A stretch of DNA of 64,000 nt. It comes from Aeromicrobium sp. PE09-221. Its GTDB lineage: Bacteria; Actinomycetota; Actinomycetes; Propionibacteriales; Nocardioidaceae. The first letter of the stretch is position 1, and each line of letters opens with the position of its first letter. The notes below the pieces were generated by a model. It ran no database searches. It saw only the letters and a program-made list of their open reading frames with translations, and was not told the DNA's origin. This document shows, one piece after another, positions 1-8,868 of this stretch. The stretch is from the NCBI RefSeq assembly GCF_002174305.1, contig NZ_MIJB01000027.1, positions 62,001-126,000 of the forward strand, given 5' to 3'. The position numbers and the translations under genes are program-made.

Positions 1-39
1 GGCCAACAGGGCGGCGAGACCCATTGTGTCCTTGCGCAT
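1..39 (-). CDS. N-terminus of a secreted or lipoprotein-like protein (partial)
   Basis: Only the first 13 codons lie in the window; the gene runs off the left edge. The ATG is preceded by a purine-rich GAGAGGAACGAG ribosome-binding site. The peptide starts with basic residues (MRKD) and then turns hydrophobic (GLAALLA), like the start of a signal peptide. It lies 25 bases downstream of the GNAT gene on the same strand. In M. tuberculosis a penicillin-binding lipoprotein gene (Rv2864c) lies a little further along the same gene order, so such a gene is possible, but that rests on synteny alone. Confidence 0.45.
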   Translation of the reverse strand, partial: MRKDTMGLAALLA

Positions 40-64
40 GCTCGTTCCTCTCACATCAGGACGG

Positions 65-916
65 TTACATCAGGACGGTGGCGAAGGTCGACACCTGGCG
101 GAACCCGACCCGCTCGTAGAGCCGCCTGGCAGGCGTGTTGTAGCCGTTGACGTAGAGCGTGACCGCTGGAGCGAAGCCCCGCCGCACGCGGTAGACCACG
201 CCCGCGAGCGCACGCTCGGACAGGCCCTCGCCGCGACGACGCGGCGTGACCCACACCCCCTGCAACTGGCATGCCGCATGGGTATGCGCGCCGACCTCGG
301 TCTTGAAGATCACCTCATCGTCCTCGACGATCGCGTACGCGCATCCCTCCGCGATCAGCTGAGCGACCCGCGCCCGATAGCCTCCGCGATCGCCGATCGT
401 CGGGTCTACTCCGACCTCTTCGGTGAACATCGCCACGCTGGCGGGGAAGAGCACGTCCAGTTCGTCAACCGCCACCGGTCTTACCCGATCGTCAGGTGCG
501 ATCGGGCTGTCACCATCGAGGACGAGGAAGGGCTGATCGAGGCGCTCGGAACGTGCCTCACCCCAGGTCGGCCGCAAACGCCGCCACAACGGCACGATGA
601 CCTCGGCCGGTCCCACGAGGGAACGCGAACGCGCGTCGCGCCGGACCAACCGCTCGGCGAAGGCCTCCACCGCCTCCTCCGTAGCCTCGACCGGCACGAT
701 ATTGGCCCCTACATGACAGGCGGACACGAGACGCTCGCGCTCGAAATACCCCCAGATCTGCGCTCCCAGCCAGCGCTGGTCGATGCCGGCGGAGGCGACC
801 CGGTGGCGGACGAAGACGTTGGCCCAGGGATCGCGGTCCAGCAGCCCGAGCAGGTCGGGAAGATCGTGACGCGCCAGAGAACGGACGTAGGACGCGCCCG
901 CGGCCACCTCGGTCAT
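65..916 (-). CDS. DUF4081-GNAT N-acetyltransferase
   Basis: A 283-residue protein with an N-terminal DUF4081-like half (about 1-135) and a C-terminal GNAT fold (about 136-283). The acetyl-CoA pyrophosphate loop reads RRRGEG (residues 226-231), and the final GNAT helix and strand read YNTPARRLYERVGF (259-272). The substrate is unknown. It lies directly downstream of ispG, as Rv2867c does in M. tuberculosis, and this GNAT is a conserved neighbour of the MEP-pathway/Rip1 cluster in actinobacteria. The TAA stop sits between two copies of a 13-base direct repeat (acatcaggacggt at 53-65 and 67-79). Confidence 0.85.
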   Translation of the reverse strand: MTEVAAGASYVRSLARHDLPDLLGLLDRDPWANVFVRHRVASAGIDQRWLGAQIWGYFERERLVSACHVGANIVPVEATEEAVEAFAERLVRRDARSRSLVGPAEVIVPLWRRLRPTWGEARSERLDQPFLVLDGDSPIAPDDRVRPVAVDELDVLFPASVAMFTEEVGVDPTIGDRGGYRARVAQLIAEGCAYAIVEDDEVIFKTEVGAHTHAACQLQGVWVTPRRRGEGLSERALAGVVYRVRRGFAPAVTLYVNGYNTPARRLYERVGFRQVSTFATVLM

Positions 917-946
917 GGCTCGGAGCCTAGCCCATGGCGCCCGGCG

Positions 947-2104
947 TCAGCTGACCGTGACGGAGGCCGCGGCGCCATCCTCGGGCTCCATGCCCTCTGC
1001 GATCCGCATGGCCTCTTCGATGAGGGTCTCCACGATCTTGCTCTCCGGCACGGTCTTGATGACCTCGCCCTTGACGAAGATCTGCCCCTTGCCGTTACCC
1101 GAGGCGACGCCGAGATCGGCCTCGCGCGCCTCCCCCGGCCCGTTGACGACACATCCCATGACGGCCACGCGAAGCGGCACCTCGAGCCCGTCGAGACCGG
1201 CCGTGACCTCGTCGGCGAGCTTGTACACATCCACCTGAGCGCGACCGCACGAGGGGCACGACACGATCTCGAGCCGGCGGGGACGCAGGTTGAGGGACTC
1301 CAGGATCTGCAGGCCGACCTTGACCTCCTCCACCGGAGGCGCGGACAGCGAGACGCGGATGGTGTCGCCAATGCCCTTGCTGAGCAGCGCTCCGAAGGCC
1401 GTCGCGCTCTTGATCGTGCCCTGGAAGGCCGGCCCGGCCTCGGTGACGCCGAGGTGCAGCGGCCAATCGCCCCGTTCGGCCAGCAGCTCGTAGGCCTTGA
1501 CCATGACGACCGGGTCATTGTGCTTGACCGAGATCTTGAAGTCGTGGAAGTCGTGCTCCTCGAAGAGCGAGGCCTCCCACACCGCGGATTCGACGAGCGC
1601 CTCCGGTGTCGCCTTGCCGTACTTCTCCAGCAGCCGCTTGTCGAGCGAGCCGGCGTTCACTCCGATGCGCAACGACACGCCTGCATCCGAGGCGGCCTTG
1701 GCGATGGACCCGACCTGGTCGTCGAACTTACGGATATTGCCCGGGTTGACCCGCACGGCGGCGCACCCGGCGTCGATCGCTGCGAAGACGTACTTGGGCT
1801 GGAAGTGGATATCGGCGATGACCGGGATCTGTGACTTGCGGGCGATCGCGGGGAGCGCCTCGGCATCGTCTTGGCTCGGGCACGCCACACGGACGATGTC
1901 GCAGCCGGCCGCCGTGAGCTCGGCGATCTGCTGCAGCGTCGAGTTGACATCCGAGGTGAGCGTGGTGGTCATCGACTGCACCGAGACGGGGGCATCGCCA
2001 CCCACCTCGACCGCCCCGACATTGATCTTGCGCGAGGCGCGGCGAGGGGCCAGGACGGGCGCGGGCGCCTCGGGCATGCCCAGAGAGACGGGGGTGCTCG
2101 TCAT
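947..2104 (-). CDS. ispG: 4-hydroxy-3-methylbut-2-enyl diphosphate synthase
   Basis: A 385-residue cytosolic [4Fe-4S] enzyme of the MEP isoprenoid pathway that converts MEcPP to HMBPP. The N-terminal TIM barrel includes [14 protein letters not shown] near residue 40. The C-terminal cluster domain supplies C283 and C286 (SCPSCG), C318 ([11 protein letters not shown]) and the family Glu325. Length is normal for the bacterial two-domain form. Its ATG overlaps the rip1 stop by four bases (ATGA), giving a tight dxr-rip1-ispG operon. Two of the three genes belong to the MEP pathway. Confidence 0.97.
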   Translation of the reverse strand: MTSTPVSLGMPEAPAPVLAPRRASRKINVGAVEVGGDAPVSVQSMTTTLTSDVNSTLQQIAELTAAGCDIVRVACPSQDDAEALPAIARKSQIPVIADIHFQPKYVFAAIDAGCAAVRVNPGNIRKFDDQVGSIAKAASDAGVSLRIGVNAGSLDKRLLEKYGKATPEALVESAVWEASLFEEHDFHDFKISVKHNDPVVMVKAYELLAERGDWPLHLGVTEAGPAFQGTIKSATAFGALLSKGIGDTIRVSLSAPPVEEVKVGLQILESLNLRPRRLEIVSCPSCGRAQVDVYKLADEVTAGLDGLEVPLRVAVMGCVVNGPGEAREADLGVASGNGKGQIFVKGEVIKTVPESKIVETLIEEAMRIAEGMEPEDGAAASVTVS

Positions 2105-3396
2105 GACAGCCTCACCGGATTGACGATGTCAGCGAAGATCAGGACCACACCCATGATGATAAGGAGCGAGCCAACCGCGTAGGCGACGGGCAGCATCTTG
2201 GCGACATCGACATACCCCGGATCCGGGCGTCCTCGGAGCCGTGCCCAACCCCTGCGGACAGCCTCCCACAGCGCCCCGGCGATGTGCCCGCCGTCCAGCG
2301 GGAGCAGCGGGATCAGGTTGAACAGCCAGAGGAAGAGGTTGAGCCCCGCCAGCAGCATGATGAGCCGCTGAGCGGCGACCGCGAGCGTCGGCTGGTCGGT
2401 GGTGACGAGTTCTCCAGCGACGCGACTGGCTCCGACGATGCTGATGGGTGTGTCCTGGCCGCGCTCGGCCCCGAAGGCCGCTTGCACCACATCGACCATG
2501 CGCACCGGCAGGTGGAGTACAGCACGTGCCGTCAGACCGATGACGCGTCCGGTCTCCTCGACGACATAGCCCGGCCCCTGTCGCTCGACCGTCTGCAGCG
2601 GGACCACCCCGAGGAAGCCGACATCCTCGACCTTGCTCGGGTCGTCGAGCGCGGCGCGGGCCAGCACCGATGTCCGCACCTCGACCGTCCTCTCAGCGCC
2701 GTCTCGGACGAAACCGATCCGTGCCTGCTGATCGCCGTTGTCGCGGATGCTGGAGCTCAACTCGTCCCACGACGTGATCGGCTCGCCGTTGAACGAGGTG
2801 ATCTCGTCCCCCGGCTCGAAGCCGGCCAGCTTGGCGGGGGTGACCGGGTCCTGGTCGGTACACGCGCGACCGGCCTCGGCGTCCGTGATGGCGCAGTCGG
2901 AGACCTGCGCCACCGTGGTGGTGGGAACGGCCACACCGAAACCCATGAAGGAGATCGAGAACAGCACCACGGCGATCAGCAGATTGACCGTCGGCCCGCC
3001 CGCCATCACGATGACCTTCTGCCACCAGGGCCGGCGATAGAAGAGCCGATCCTGGTCCTCAGCCGTGACGGTCTCGTACTCCAGCTCCCGCGCGTCGCGG
3101 GCCAGCTGGGTGAACAGGCCCGTATTGGACGTGCGGGCATGCTCGGGATCACCCTTCTCGGGCGGCAGCATGCCGACGAGCTTGACATAGCCGCCGAGCG
3201 GGATGGCCTTGAGCCCGTATTCGGTCTCACCACGCCGGAAGGACCAGACGGTCCGGCCGAAGCCGACGAAGAACTGGGTGACCTTCACGCCGAACTTCTT
3301 GGCAGGCCACATGTGACCCAGCTCGTGCAGGGCGATGGAGGCAGCTACTCCGAGGAGGAACACCACCACGCCGAGCGTGAAGATCACTGCTGTCAT
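2101..3396 (-). CDS. rip1: Site-2 intramembrane metalloprotease (RseP/Rip1 family)
   Basis: A 431-residue M50 membrane protease that cleaves transmembrane substrates such as anti-sigma factors. The zinc motif HELGH is at residues 24-28 in the first membrane helix. A PDZ domain occupies roughly 190-280 (around [20 protein letters not shown]). The third zinc ligand lies in [12 protein letters not shown] (Asp368), followed by a last helix near the C terminus. It overlaps dxr by four bases upstream and ispG by four bases downstream. The dxr-rip1-ispG order is the standard actinobacterial one. Confidence 0.95.
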   Translation of the reverse strand: MTAVIFTLGVVVFLLGVAASIALHELGHMWPAKKFGVKVTQFFVGFGRTVWSFRRGETEYGLKAIPLGGYVKLVGMLPPEKGDPEHARTSNTGLFTQLARDARELEYETVTAEDQDRLFYRRPWWQKVIVMAGGPTVNLLIAVVLFSISFMGFGVAVPTTTVAQVSDCAITDAEAGRACTDQDPVTPAKLAGFEPGDEITSFNGEPITSWDELSSSIRDNGDQQARIGFVRDGAERTVEVRTSVLARAALDDPSKVEDVGFLGVVPLQTVERQGPGYVVEETGRVIGLTARAVLHLPVRMVDVVQAAFGAERGQDTPISIVGASRVAGELVTTDQPTLAVAAQRLIMLLAGLNLFLWLFNLIPLLPLDGGHIAGALWEAVRRGWARLRGRPDPGYVDVAKMLPVAYAVGSLLIIMGVVLIFADIVNPVRLS

Positions 3397-4610
3397 CGCC
3401 GTCGCTCCACCAGGTCCGTCGCCCGTTCACGGGCCGCCGTGTCGGCAGCGAGCACGCGCTCGAGCGTCACATCGTCGTGGGCCGTGTCCGGATCGGACAG
3501 ATGCTCCTCGAGCACCTCGCCCACAGTGTCAACGATGCCGAGGAAGTCCAAGTGCCCGCCGACGAAGGCATCGACGCAGACCTCATTGGCCGCGTTGAGG
3601 ACCGCCGGCGCGGTACGACCGAATTCGCCCGCCCGCCGAGCCAGCTTGACCGCGGGGAAGGCCTCCTCGTCGAGCGGGAAGAAGTCCCACGAGACTGGTC
3701 GCGTCCAGTCGCACGGTGCGGCGGCCCCGGGCAGGCGCTCTGGCCAGGCGAGACCGAGCGCGATCGGCAGACGCATGTCCGGCGGGGAGGCCTGCACCAT
3801 CGTCGATCCATCGACGAACTCGACCATGGAGTGGACCACCGAGGACGGATGCACCACGACATCGATACGGTCGAAGCCGATATCGAAGAGCAGGTGCGCC
3901 TCGATGACCTCGAGTCCCTTGTTGACCAGTGTCGCGGAATTGATCGTGATGACGGGGCCCATATCCCACGTGGGGTGGGCCATCGCCTGCTCGGGAGTCA
4001 CTTCGGCCAGCTCGGCACGGCTGAGCCCCCGGAAGGGTCCACCGCTGGCCGTCACCAGCAGACGCCGGACATCATCGATCCGCTCTCCACGCAGCGCCTG
4101 GGCGAGAGCGGAGTGCTCGGAATCGACCGGTACGAGCTGGGCCGGCGCGGCGAGGTCCTTGACCAGCGGACCGCCGATGATGAGGGATTCCTTGTTGGCG
4201 AGCGCGAGCGTGCGTCCGGCGTCCAGGGCCGCGAGGGTGGGTCGCAGGCCCACCGCACCGGTCATGCCGTTCAGGACGATCTCGCAGTCGACACGGGCTG
4301 CCTCGGTGGCGGCGTCCGGGCCGACGAGCAACCGTGGGATCCGCAGATCCCCCGATGACCAGCCACGGCGCTGGGCCTCGGCGTAGAGCGCGAGCTGCAC
4401 GTCCTCGGCCGCACTCCCCCGCGCGACGCTGACCAGTGGCACGTCGAAGGCGAGCGCCTGCCGCGCCAGCAGTGCCGGATCGCTGCCCCCCGCCGCGAGC
4501 GCGACGACCTCGAAGCGATCGCGATTCTCAGCGATCACCTCGAGGGCTTGGGTGCCGATGGAGCCGGTAGAGCCGAGAAGGGCGACACGCGTTCGACGCA
4601 TGCCGCCCAT
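3393..4610 (-). CDS. dxr: 1-deoxy-D-xylulose 5-phosphate reductoisomerase
   Basis: A 405-residue NADPH enzyme that makes MEP, the committed step of the non-mevalonate isoprenoid route. The NADPH loop GSTGSIG is at residues 13-19, and the metal-binding motif VDSEHSAL and the catalytic-loop region GLEVIEAH are present. Length is standard. The ATG chosen gives MGGMRRTRV; an ATG three codons downstream (4601) is equally possible, as neither has a strong ribosome-binding site. It begins about 30 bases after the ABC permease gene, so transcription may continue from that operon. Confidence 0.96.
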   Translation of the reverse strand: MGGMRRTRVALLGSTGSIGTQALEVIAENRDRFEVVALAAGGSDPALLARQALAFDVPLVSVARGSAAEDVQLALYAEAQRRGWSSGDLRIPRLLVGPDAATEAARVDCEIVLNGMTGAVGLRPTLAALDAGRTLALANKESLIIGGPLVKDLAAPAQLVPVDSEHSALAQALRGERIDDVRRLLVTASGGPFRGLSRAELAEVTPEQAMAHPTWDMGPVITINSATLVNKGLEVIEAHLLFDIGFDRIDVVVHPSSVVHSMVEFVDGSTMVQASPPDMRLPIALGLAWPERLPGAAAPCDWTRPVSWDFFPLDEEAFPAVKLARRAGEFGRTAPAVLNAANEVCVDAFVGGHLDFLGIVDTVGEVLEEHLSDPDTAHDDVTLERVLAADTAARERATDLVERRR

Positions 4611-4640
4611 TCTCGCACCAAGGTGTTTCTCTACTCCCGA

Positions 4641-5432
4641 CTACTTGACCTCGGTGCGCAGCCACCTCCAGATGCCGAAGGCGAGCGGGACACCCACCCA
4701 CAGGAGGGACGAGGTAACCAGCTGAGCCCATTCCTCACCGGACATGCCACCCGAGTCGAGCAACGGCTCCTGGGCCGAAGCGAAGTCGATCCACGGGACG
4801 ATGTCCTTGAACCAGTCCAGGAATGCTCCCGCGACGTTGAGCACCGTCGGCACCACGAACATGTAGACGAAGTAGGTCACGATCGCAGCCGGGGAGTTCA
4901 TCAGCAGCAGCGCGATGCCAAAGCCCAGCAGGGTCGCGATCGCATTGCCGATGAAGATGTTGCGCAGCATCTGAGCGCTGAGATTCCAGTCCACCTCGAT
5001 ACCGCGCAGGCCGCCCGCGAGGGCCGTGCCGAGCACCGCGATCACCACCGAGACGATCAGGACGCCGAGGACCACGAGCGCGGAGGCGACCAGCTTGGCC
5101 AGCACCACTCGCCCGCGACGCGGCTCCAGGCTGAAGGTGACGAGGGCCGTCCGCTGTCCCCACTCCTGCGTGACCAACAGGATCGGGATGATGGGCACGA
5201 AGATGCCGAGCAGTGAGTTCTGCACGAGGGCCATGTCGTTGAGGTCCTGGGCCGCCCCCGCCGGGACCAGGAAGGTCTGGATCAACATTGCCGCGAAGGC
5301 CAGGATGAGGATCGAGATCGTGAACCAGCGTCCGGCGCGGGTGTCGAAGGACTTGCGGAGCTCGACGAAGCTCAGGCGGGTGAAGGGGATACCGGGGCGT
5401 TGCGTGTCGATGGTGACGGCTGACTGCGTCAT
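4641..5432 (-). CDS. ABC-2 type transporter permease
   Basis: A 263-residue integral membrane protein with about six hydrophobic segments after a short polar N terminus. It fits the ABC-2 permease families that pair with single-domain ATPases for export or bacteriocin/antibiotic resistance. Its ATG overlaps the stop of the upstream ATPase gene by four bases, so the two form one transporter. The substrate cannot be read from the sequence. The divergently encoded two-component system suggests envelope-stress or peptide-antibiotic control, which is inference. Confidence 0.85.
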   Translation of the reverse strand: MTQSAVTIDTQRPGIPFTRLSFVELRKSFDTRAGRWFTISILILAFAAMLIQTFLVPAGAAQDLNDMALVQNSLLGIFVPIIPILLVTQEWGQRTALVTFSLEPRRGRVVLAKLVASALVVLGVLIVSVVIAVLGTALAGGLRGIEVDWNLSAQMLRNIFIGNAIATLLGFGIALLLMNSPAAIVTYFVYMFVVPTVLNVAGAFLDWFKDIVPWIDFASAQEPLLDSGGMSGEEWAQLVTSSLLWVGVPLAFGIWRWLRTEVK

Positions 5433-6343
5433 GACTGGACTCCCGTCGTGGGCTGCTCACGCTGCGTGTCGGACGTGAGCGAGAGGAACATGTCTTCGAG
5501 GCCGGCTCCGTCGGCGCGACGGAGCTCGGCGAGTGCCACCTGAGCGGCGGCCGCGGCGCGTCCGACCTCGTCGGCGGAGGCCTCGGTCTGCAGTCCGTCC
5601 TCACGAACGACGACCGCGATCCCGGCGGCGTCGAGGGCCGAACGCAGCTGCTCGGTGTGCTCCGGCACGGCCTTGACGTAGGTGCCGGCCGCGTGCAGGA
5701 GCTCCTCCTTGGTGCCCTCGGCGACGATCCGGCCACGGCCGATCACGATGAGCTCGTCGGCGATGATCTCGACCTCATGCAGGAGATGCGAGGAGAGGAG
5801 CACGGTGCCGCCACGATCGGCGTAGGTGCGCAGCAGCGTGCGCATCCAGTGGATGCCGGCCGGGTCCAGGCCATTGGCGGGCTCGTCGAGGATGAGGATC
5901 TTGGGATCCCCGAGAAGCGCATGGGCGATGCCGAGTCGCTGCCGCATGCCGAGGGAGTAGTCGCGTAGCCGTCGCTTGGACTCCGAGGCGCTGAGGCTCA
6001 CCAGCTCCAGCATCTCGTCCACCCGGGACGCGGGCAGGCCCATCGTGCGCGCACCGACGGTCAGGACCTCGCGTCCGGTACGTCCCCCGTGCTGGGCCGA
6101 GGCGTCGAGCAGCACGCCCACCTGGGTTCCCGGGTTGGGGATGTCGTGATAGCGGACGCCGCCGATCGTCGTACTCCCCGAGTCGGCGGGCGTCAGCCCG
6201 GCGATGATGCGCATCGTCGTGGACTTGCCGGCCCCGTTCGGTCCGAGGAATCCGGTGACCTGCCCGGGCCGGCACACGAAGGAGACATCGTCCACGGCGC
6301 GGTACTGCCCGTAGGTCTTCGTCAGGTTCTCAACCGTGATCAT
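5429..6343 (-). CDS. ABC transporter ATP-binding protein
   Basis: A 304-residue cytoplasmic ATPase. Walker [10 protein letters not shown] begins near residue 34, the signature reads SLGMRQRLGIAHALL, and Walker B reads ILILDEPANGLD. The C-terminal ~90 residues lack these motifs, as in DrrA- and CcmA-like exporters. The ATG at 6343 (MITVENLTKTYG) is chosen although the frame stays open for 77 more codons: the family starts here, and the extension runs through the divergent promoter region. It pairs with the overlapping permease gene. Confidence 0.9.
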   Translation of the reverse strand: MITVENLTKTYGQYRAVDDVSFVCRPGQVTGFLGPNGAGKSTTMRIIAGLTPADSGSTTIGGVRYHDIPNPGTQVGVLLDASAQHGGRTGREVLTVGARTMGLPASRVDEMLELVSLSASESKRRLRDYSLGMRQRLGIAHALLGDPKILILDEPANGLDPAGIHWMRTLLRTYADRGGTVLLSSHLLHEVEIIADELIVIGRGRIVAEGTKEELLHAAGTYVKAVPEHTEQLRSALDAAGIAVVVREDGLQTEASADEVGRAAAAAQVALAELRRADGAGLEDMFLSLTSDTQREQPTTGVQS

Positions 6344-6390
6344 GGCTCCATCCTCGCCGACTCGATCCCATGGCACATCGCACCAACGGT

Positions 6391-6441
6391 CTACGACTTC
6401 TGGCCGAGAGTCGTAGATGGTCCAGACGATCGGAGTCGTAG
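6391..6441. promoter_or_regulatory. Divergent promoter region with repeated GAGTCGTAG-type sites
   Basis: Between the ATPase and the histidine kinase genes there is an inverted repeat, CTACGACT at 6391-6398 and AGTCGTAG at 6409-6416. The half-site recurs directly as GAGTCGTAG at 6433-6441, 25 bases after its first copy. Three copies of one element in a divergent promoter beside a NarL/LuxR-type response regulator suggest that regulator's binding site. No clear -35/-10 pair was assigned. Confidence 0.5.
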
Positions 6442-6447
6442 GCTGAG

Positions 6448-7617
6448 ATGGTGCCTCCAGGACCCGCTCACGCTCCGCTGACGCTGTGGGGTGAGACCTG
6501 GCGCTACCTGCTGGCGATCGCTCTGAGCGCCCTCCTCGTGGCGGGATCCTTCGTCGATCCCGAGGTGCCGTCATCGGCAGTGCCGCTGCCCCTCGATGTG
6601 GCCGCCGGAGTCGTCTCCCTGGTGCTCTTGCACTGGCGCCGCCGGTTCCCGGTCACCATCGCGGTGCTGATAACCCTCGCCTCGATGGTCTTTCTCAGCA
6701 TGACCGGGCCGTCGATGCTCGCGCTGGTCTCTGTGGCGACGCGGCGCCGCTGGCGCGAGATCATCCCCGTCGGCCTCAGCACGATCGTCGCCGGCATGGT
6801 CGTCAGCGCGACCACGGGGGCCGGTGACTCGCGTTCGGACCTCTTGGTGGACCTTGCTCTGAACACCGCGTTCACCGCCCTGGCCATCGCGTGGGGCATG
6901 TACATCGGTTCGCGCCGCGAGCTGCTCCGCACCCTGGTCGAACGTGCCGAGACGGCCGAAGCGGAGCAGACCGCACGCATCGCGCAGGCCCGGACCGCCG
7001 AGCGTGCGCGAATCGCCCGGGAGATGCACGATGTCCTGGCGCATCGCATCTCGATGGTCTCGCTGCACGCCGGGGCGCTCGCCTTCCGCGATGACCTCCC
7101 GCCGGCCGACGTACGGCGCAGCGCGGAGATCATCCAGGCCAGCTCGCACCAAGCACTCATCGAACTGCGTCAGGTCCTGGGCGTCCTCCGCGATGACACC
7201 ACCGATGACGTTTCCGACCGGCCACAGCCGGCCGCCCGCGATGTCCCGGCGCTGCTCTCCGAGGCGCGCAAGAGCGGTATGCACGTCAGCGCCCGGATCG
7301 AGGTCGAGCTCGAGGACGTCCCCGATGCGATCGGACGTGCCGCCTACCGGGTCATCCAGGAGTCCCTGACCAATGCCAGCAAGCACGCGCCCGACACGGC
7401 CGTGCGCGTGGCGATCTCGCCCTCGGCGGACGGAGGACTGTCCGTCGTGGTCGCCAATCCGCTGCACATCGGCACCACCCGTGCGGGGCCACCCGGTGCC
7501 GGACTCGGGTTGATCGGCCTCGGCGAACGTGTCCGACTCGTCGGCGGCACCCTGCGGCACTCGATCACCGACCATCAGCACTTCGAGGTCGTCGCCCAGC
7601 TACCGTGGCGGTCATGA
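6448..7617 (+). CDS. Sensor histidine kinase (DesK/NarX type)
   Basis: A 389-residue membrane kinase. The N-terminal half has about five hydrophobic segments (20-155), followed by a coiled-coil-like linker (158-188). The HisKA_3 dimerisation domain carries REMHDVLAHR with phospho-acceptor His194. The HATPase_c domain shows the N-box NASKHAP and the glycine-rich GAGLGLIGLGERV. There is no large extracytoplasmic sensor domain, typical of membrane-stress or membrane-fluidity sensors. Its TGA overlaps the response regulator ATG by four bases. It probably controls the divergent ABC transporter. Confidence 0.92.
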   Translation: MVPPGPAHAPLTLWGETWRYLLAIALSALLVAGSFVDPEVPSSAVPLPLDVAAGVVSLVLLHWRRRFPVTIAVLITLASMVFLSMTGPSMLALVSVATRRRWREIIPVGLSTIVAGMVVSATTGAGDSRSDLLVDLALNTAFTALAIAWGMYIGSRRELLRTLVERAETAEAEQTARIAQARTAERARIAREMHDVLAHRISMVSLHAGALAFRDDLPPADVRRSAEIIQASSHQALIELRQVLGVLRDDTTDDVSDRPQPAARDVPALLSEARKSGMHVSARIEVELEDVPDAIGRAAYRVIQESLTNASKHAPDTAVRVAISPSADGGLSVVVANPLHIGTTRAGPPGAGLGLIGLGERVRLVGGTLRHSITDHQHFEVVAQLPWRS

Positions 7618-8279
7618 TGTCCGGGGATGAGGACGCGCAGGCACCGATCCGCGTGTTGTTGGTCGATGACGATCCCCTCGTGCGCACCGGGTTGTCGATG
7701 GTGCTGGGTGGTGCTCCCGATATCGAGGTGATCGGCGAGGCCGGTGATGGCAGCGAGGCACTGCGACGGGCAGAGGGGGCCGATGTCGTTCTGATGGACA
7801 TCCGGATGCCCGTCATGGACGGTCTCGCCGCCACCGAGCGGCTGCTGGCTCGTTCGGAGCCTCCGCGTGTCGTCGTCCTGACGACCTTCGACGCTGATGA
7901 GCATGTGGTCCGCGCCCTTGCGGCGGGAGCGAGCGGGTTCCTGCTCAAGGACACGCCACCACCACGCATCGTCGACGCCGTCCGGATGGTCGCCGCCGGT
8001 GAGCCGATCCTCTCCCCCAGCGTCACCGGTCAGCTCATCCGGCACGTCGCGTCCAATGGGCTCAGCGCACCCGAGCGCGCCGCGGTCGAGGCTTTGACCG
8101 ACCGCGAGCGCGAGGTGGCGCTCGCGGTGGCACGGGGAGCCTCGAATGCCGATATCGCCAAGGAACTGTTCATGAGCGTCGCGACCGTGAAGGTGCACCT
8201 CGGCCATGTGTTCGCCAAGCTCGGGGTCAGCAACCGGGTACAGGTCGCGATCCGCATGCACGACGCCGGCCTCAGCTGA
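7614..8279 (+). CDS. NarL/FixJ-family response regulator
   Basis: A 221-residue DNA-binding regulator. The receiver domain has the acidic pocket LLVDDD, phospho-acceptor Asp62 in LMDIRMP, and the conserved Lys in GFLLKDTPP. The C-terminal LuxR-type helix-turn-helix begins LTDREREVALAVARG and includes NADIAKELFMSVATVKVHL. The ATG at 7614 gives the four-base coupling with the kinase; an upstream GTG at 7605 is also in frame. It is the partner of the adjacent kinase and probably binds the repeated sites at 6391-6441. Confidence 0.93.
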   Translation: MMSGDEDAQAPIRVLLVDDDPLVRTGLSMVLGGAPDIEVIGEAGDGSEALRRAEGADVVLMDIRMPVMDGLAATERLLARSEPPRVVVLTTFDADEHVVRALAAGASGFLLKDTPPPRIVDAVRMVAAGEPILSPSVTGQLIRHVASNGLSAPERAAVEALTDREREVALAVARGASNADIAKELFMSVATVKVHLGHVFAKLGVSNRVQVAIRMHDAGLS

Positions 8280-8310
8280 CCCGGTCCGCTCCGGGCGGTG
8301 AGCTGTCAGT

Positions 8311-8333
8311 CCTCCGTCGAGCCGTGACGGAGG
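8311..8333 (+). terminator. Hairpin downstream of the response regulator gene
   Basis: A perfect 8-bp stem (CCTCCGTC/GACGGAGG) with a 7-base loop lies 31 bases after the regulator stop. No U-tract follows, as is common for high-GC actinobacterial terminators. Confidence 0.55.
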
Positions 8334-8384
8334 ATGTGTACAGGTGGTCGCTATAGCAACCACGAAGGCATATTCTTCCGCCGG

Positions 8385-8406
8385 CCGATCGGCGCGCGCC
8401 GATCGG
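8385..8406. terminator. 22-bp GC-rich palindrome between convergent genes
   Basis: The 22 bases are perfectly self-complementary and centred on GCGC (core GATCGGCGCGCGCCGATC). They lie between the ends of the convergent response regulator and AMP-binding-like genes. A bidirectional transcription barrier is the likely role; a protein-binding operator is possible. Confidence 0.4.
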
Positions 8407-8418
8407 AGACGGAGCGGC

Positions 8419-8868
8419 TCAGGTGACGTGGCGGCCGGACAGGAGCGGCTCCAGCAGATCGCCGTAGTGCCCCAGCAGCCGATCGGCGTAGCCCTCGGCA
8501 TCGCGCGCGGGAGCGGTGGCGGGGTCGACGCGGCCCGCCCGGAGCACGAGATCGTAGTCGAAGCTCTCGTCCGGCGTGATGACAGAGAGCGGTTCGCCGG
8601 CGATCCGATACCGGGCCTCGGTTTCGGGCTCCGCACCGAGGCGCGCGAGTGCGAGCACGGAGACCACCCGCGGCCGCGGGTCCGCTACCGCGATCTCCAA
8701 TGGGGTGCCGGAGACGACACCCAGCTCACGCAGCCCGCCGGCGAGCGAGGCCGACTCGTGGAGCAACTCCGCATAGGACAAGGTCCCCTCCGTGGTGAGG
8801 AGCGCGGGCTCGTCTGCCCGTCCGTCCACCACGTGGCGGTCGAGCGCCCGGAAAGCGAGACTGTACAT
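8419..8868 (-). CDS. Short AMP-binding-like (acyl-CoA synthetase N-terminal) protein
   Basis: A 149-residue protein whose first ~85 residues resemble the start of acyl-CoA synthetases (ALLTTEGTLSYAELLHES, then GGLRELGVVSGTPLEIAV). It has no ATP-binding P-loop (SSGTTG-like) and no C-terminal catalytic domain, so it should not adenylate on its own. The sequence is uninterrupted and its ATG overlaps the crotonase stop (TGATG), so it looks like a maintained short gene rather than a fresh truncation. The function is unknown; it may be an accessory partner of the crotonase. Confidence 0.7.
   Translation of the reverse strand: MYSLAFRALDRHVVDGRADEPALLTTEGTLSYAELLHESASLAGGLRELGVVSGTPLEIAVADPRPRVVSVLALARLGAEPETEARYRIAGEPLSVITPDESFDYDLVLRAGRVDPATAPARDAEGYADRLLGHYGDLLEPLLSGRHVT

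Noticed and set aside
53-79. Tandem 13-base repeat (acatcaggacggt) with a 14-base period across the GNAT stop
   Set aside because: Real but short, with only two copies; most likely a local slippage duplication without function.
26-1834. A 602-codon plus-strand open frame opposite the GNAT and ispG genes
   Set aside because: It is antisense to two well-supported genes, its residues are Arg/Asp/His/Gly-rich as expected for an antisense frame of high-GC genes, and no domain is recognisable.
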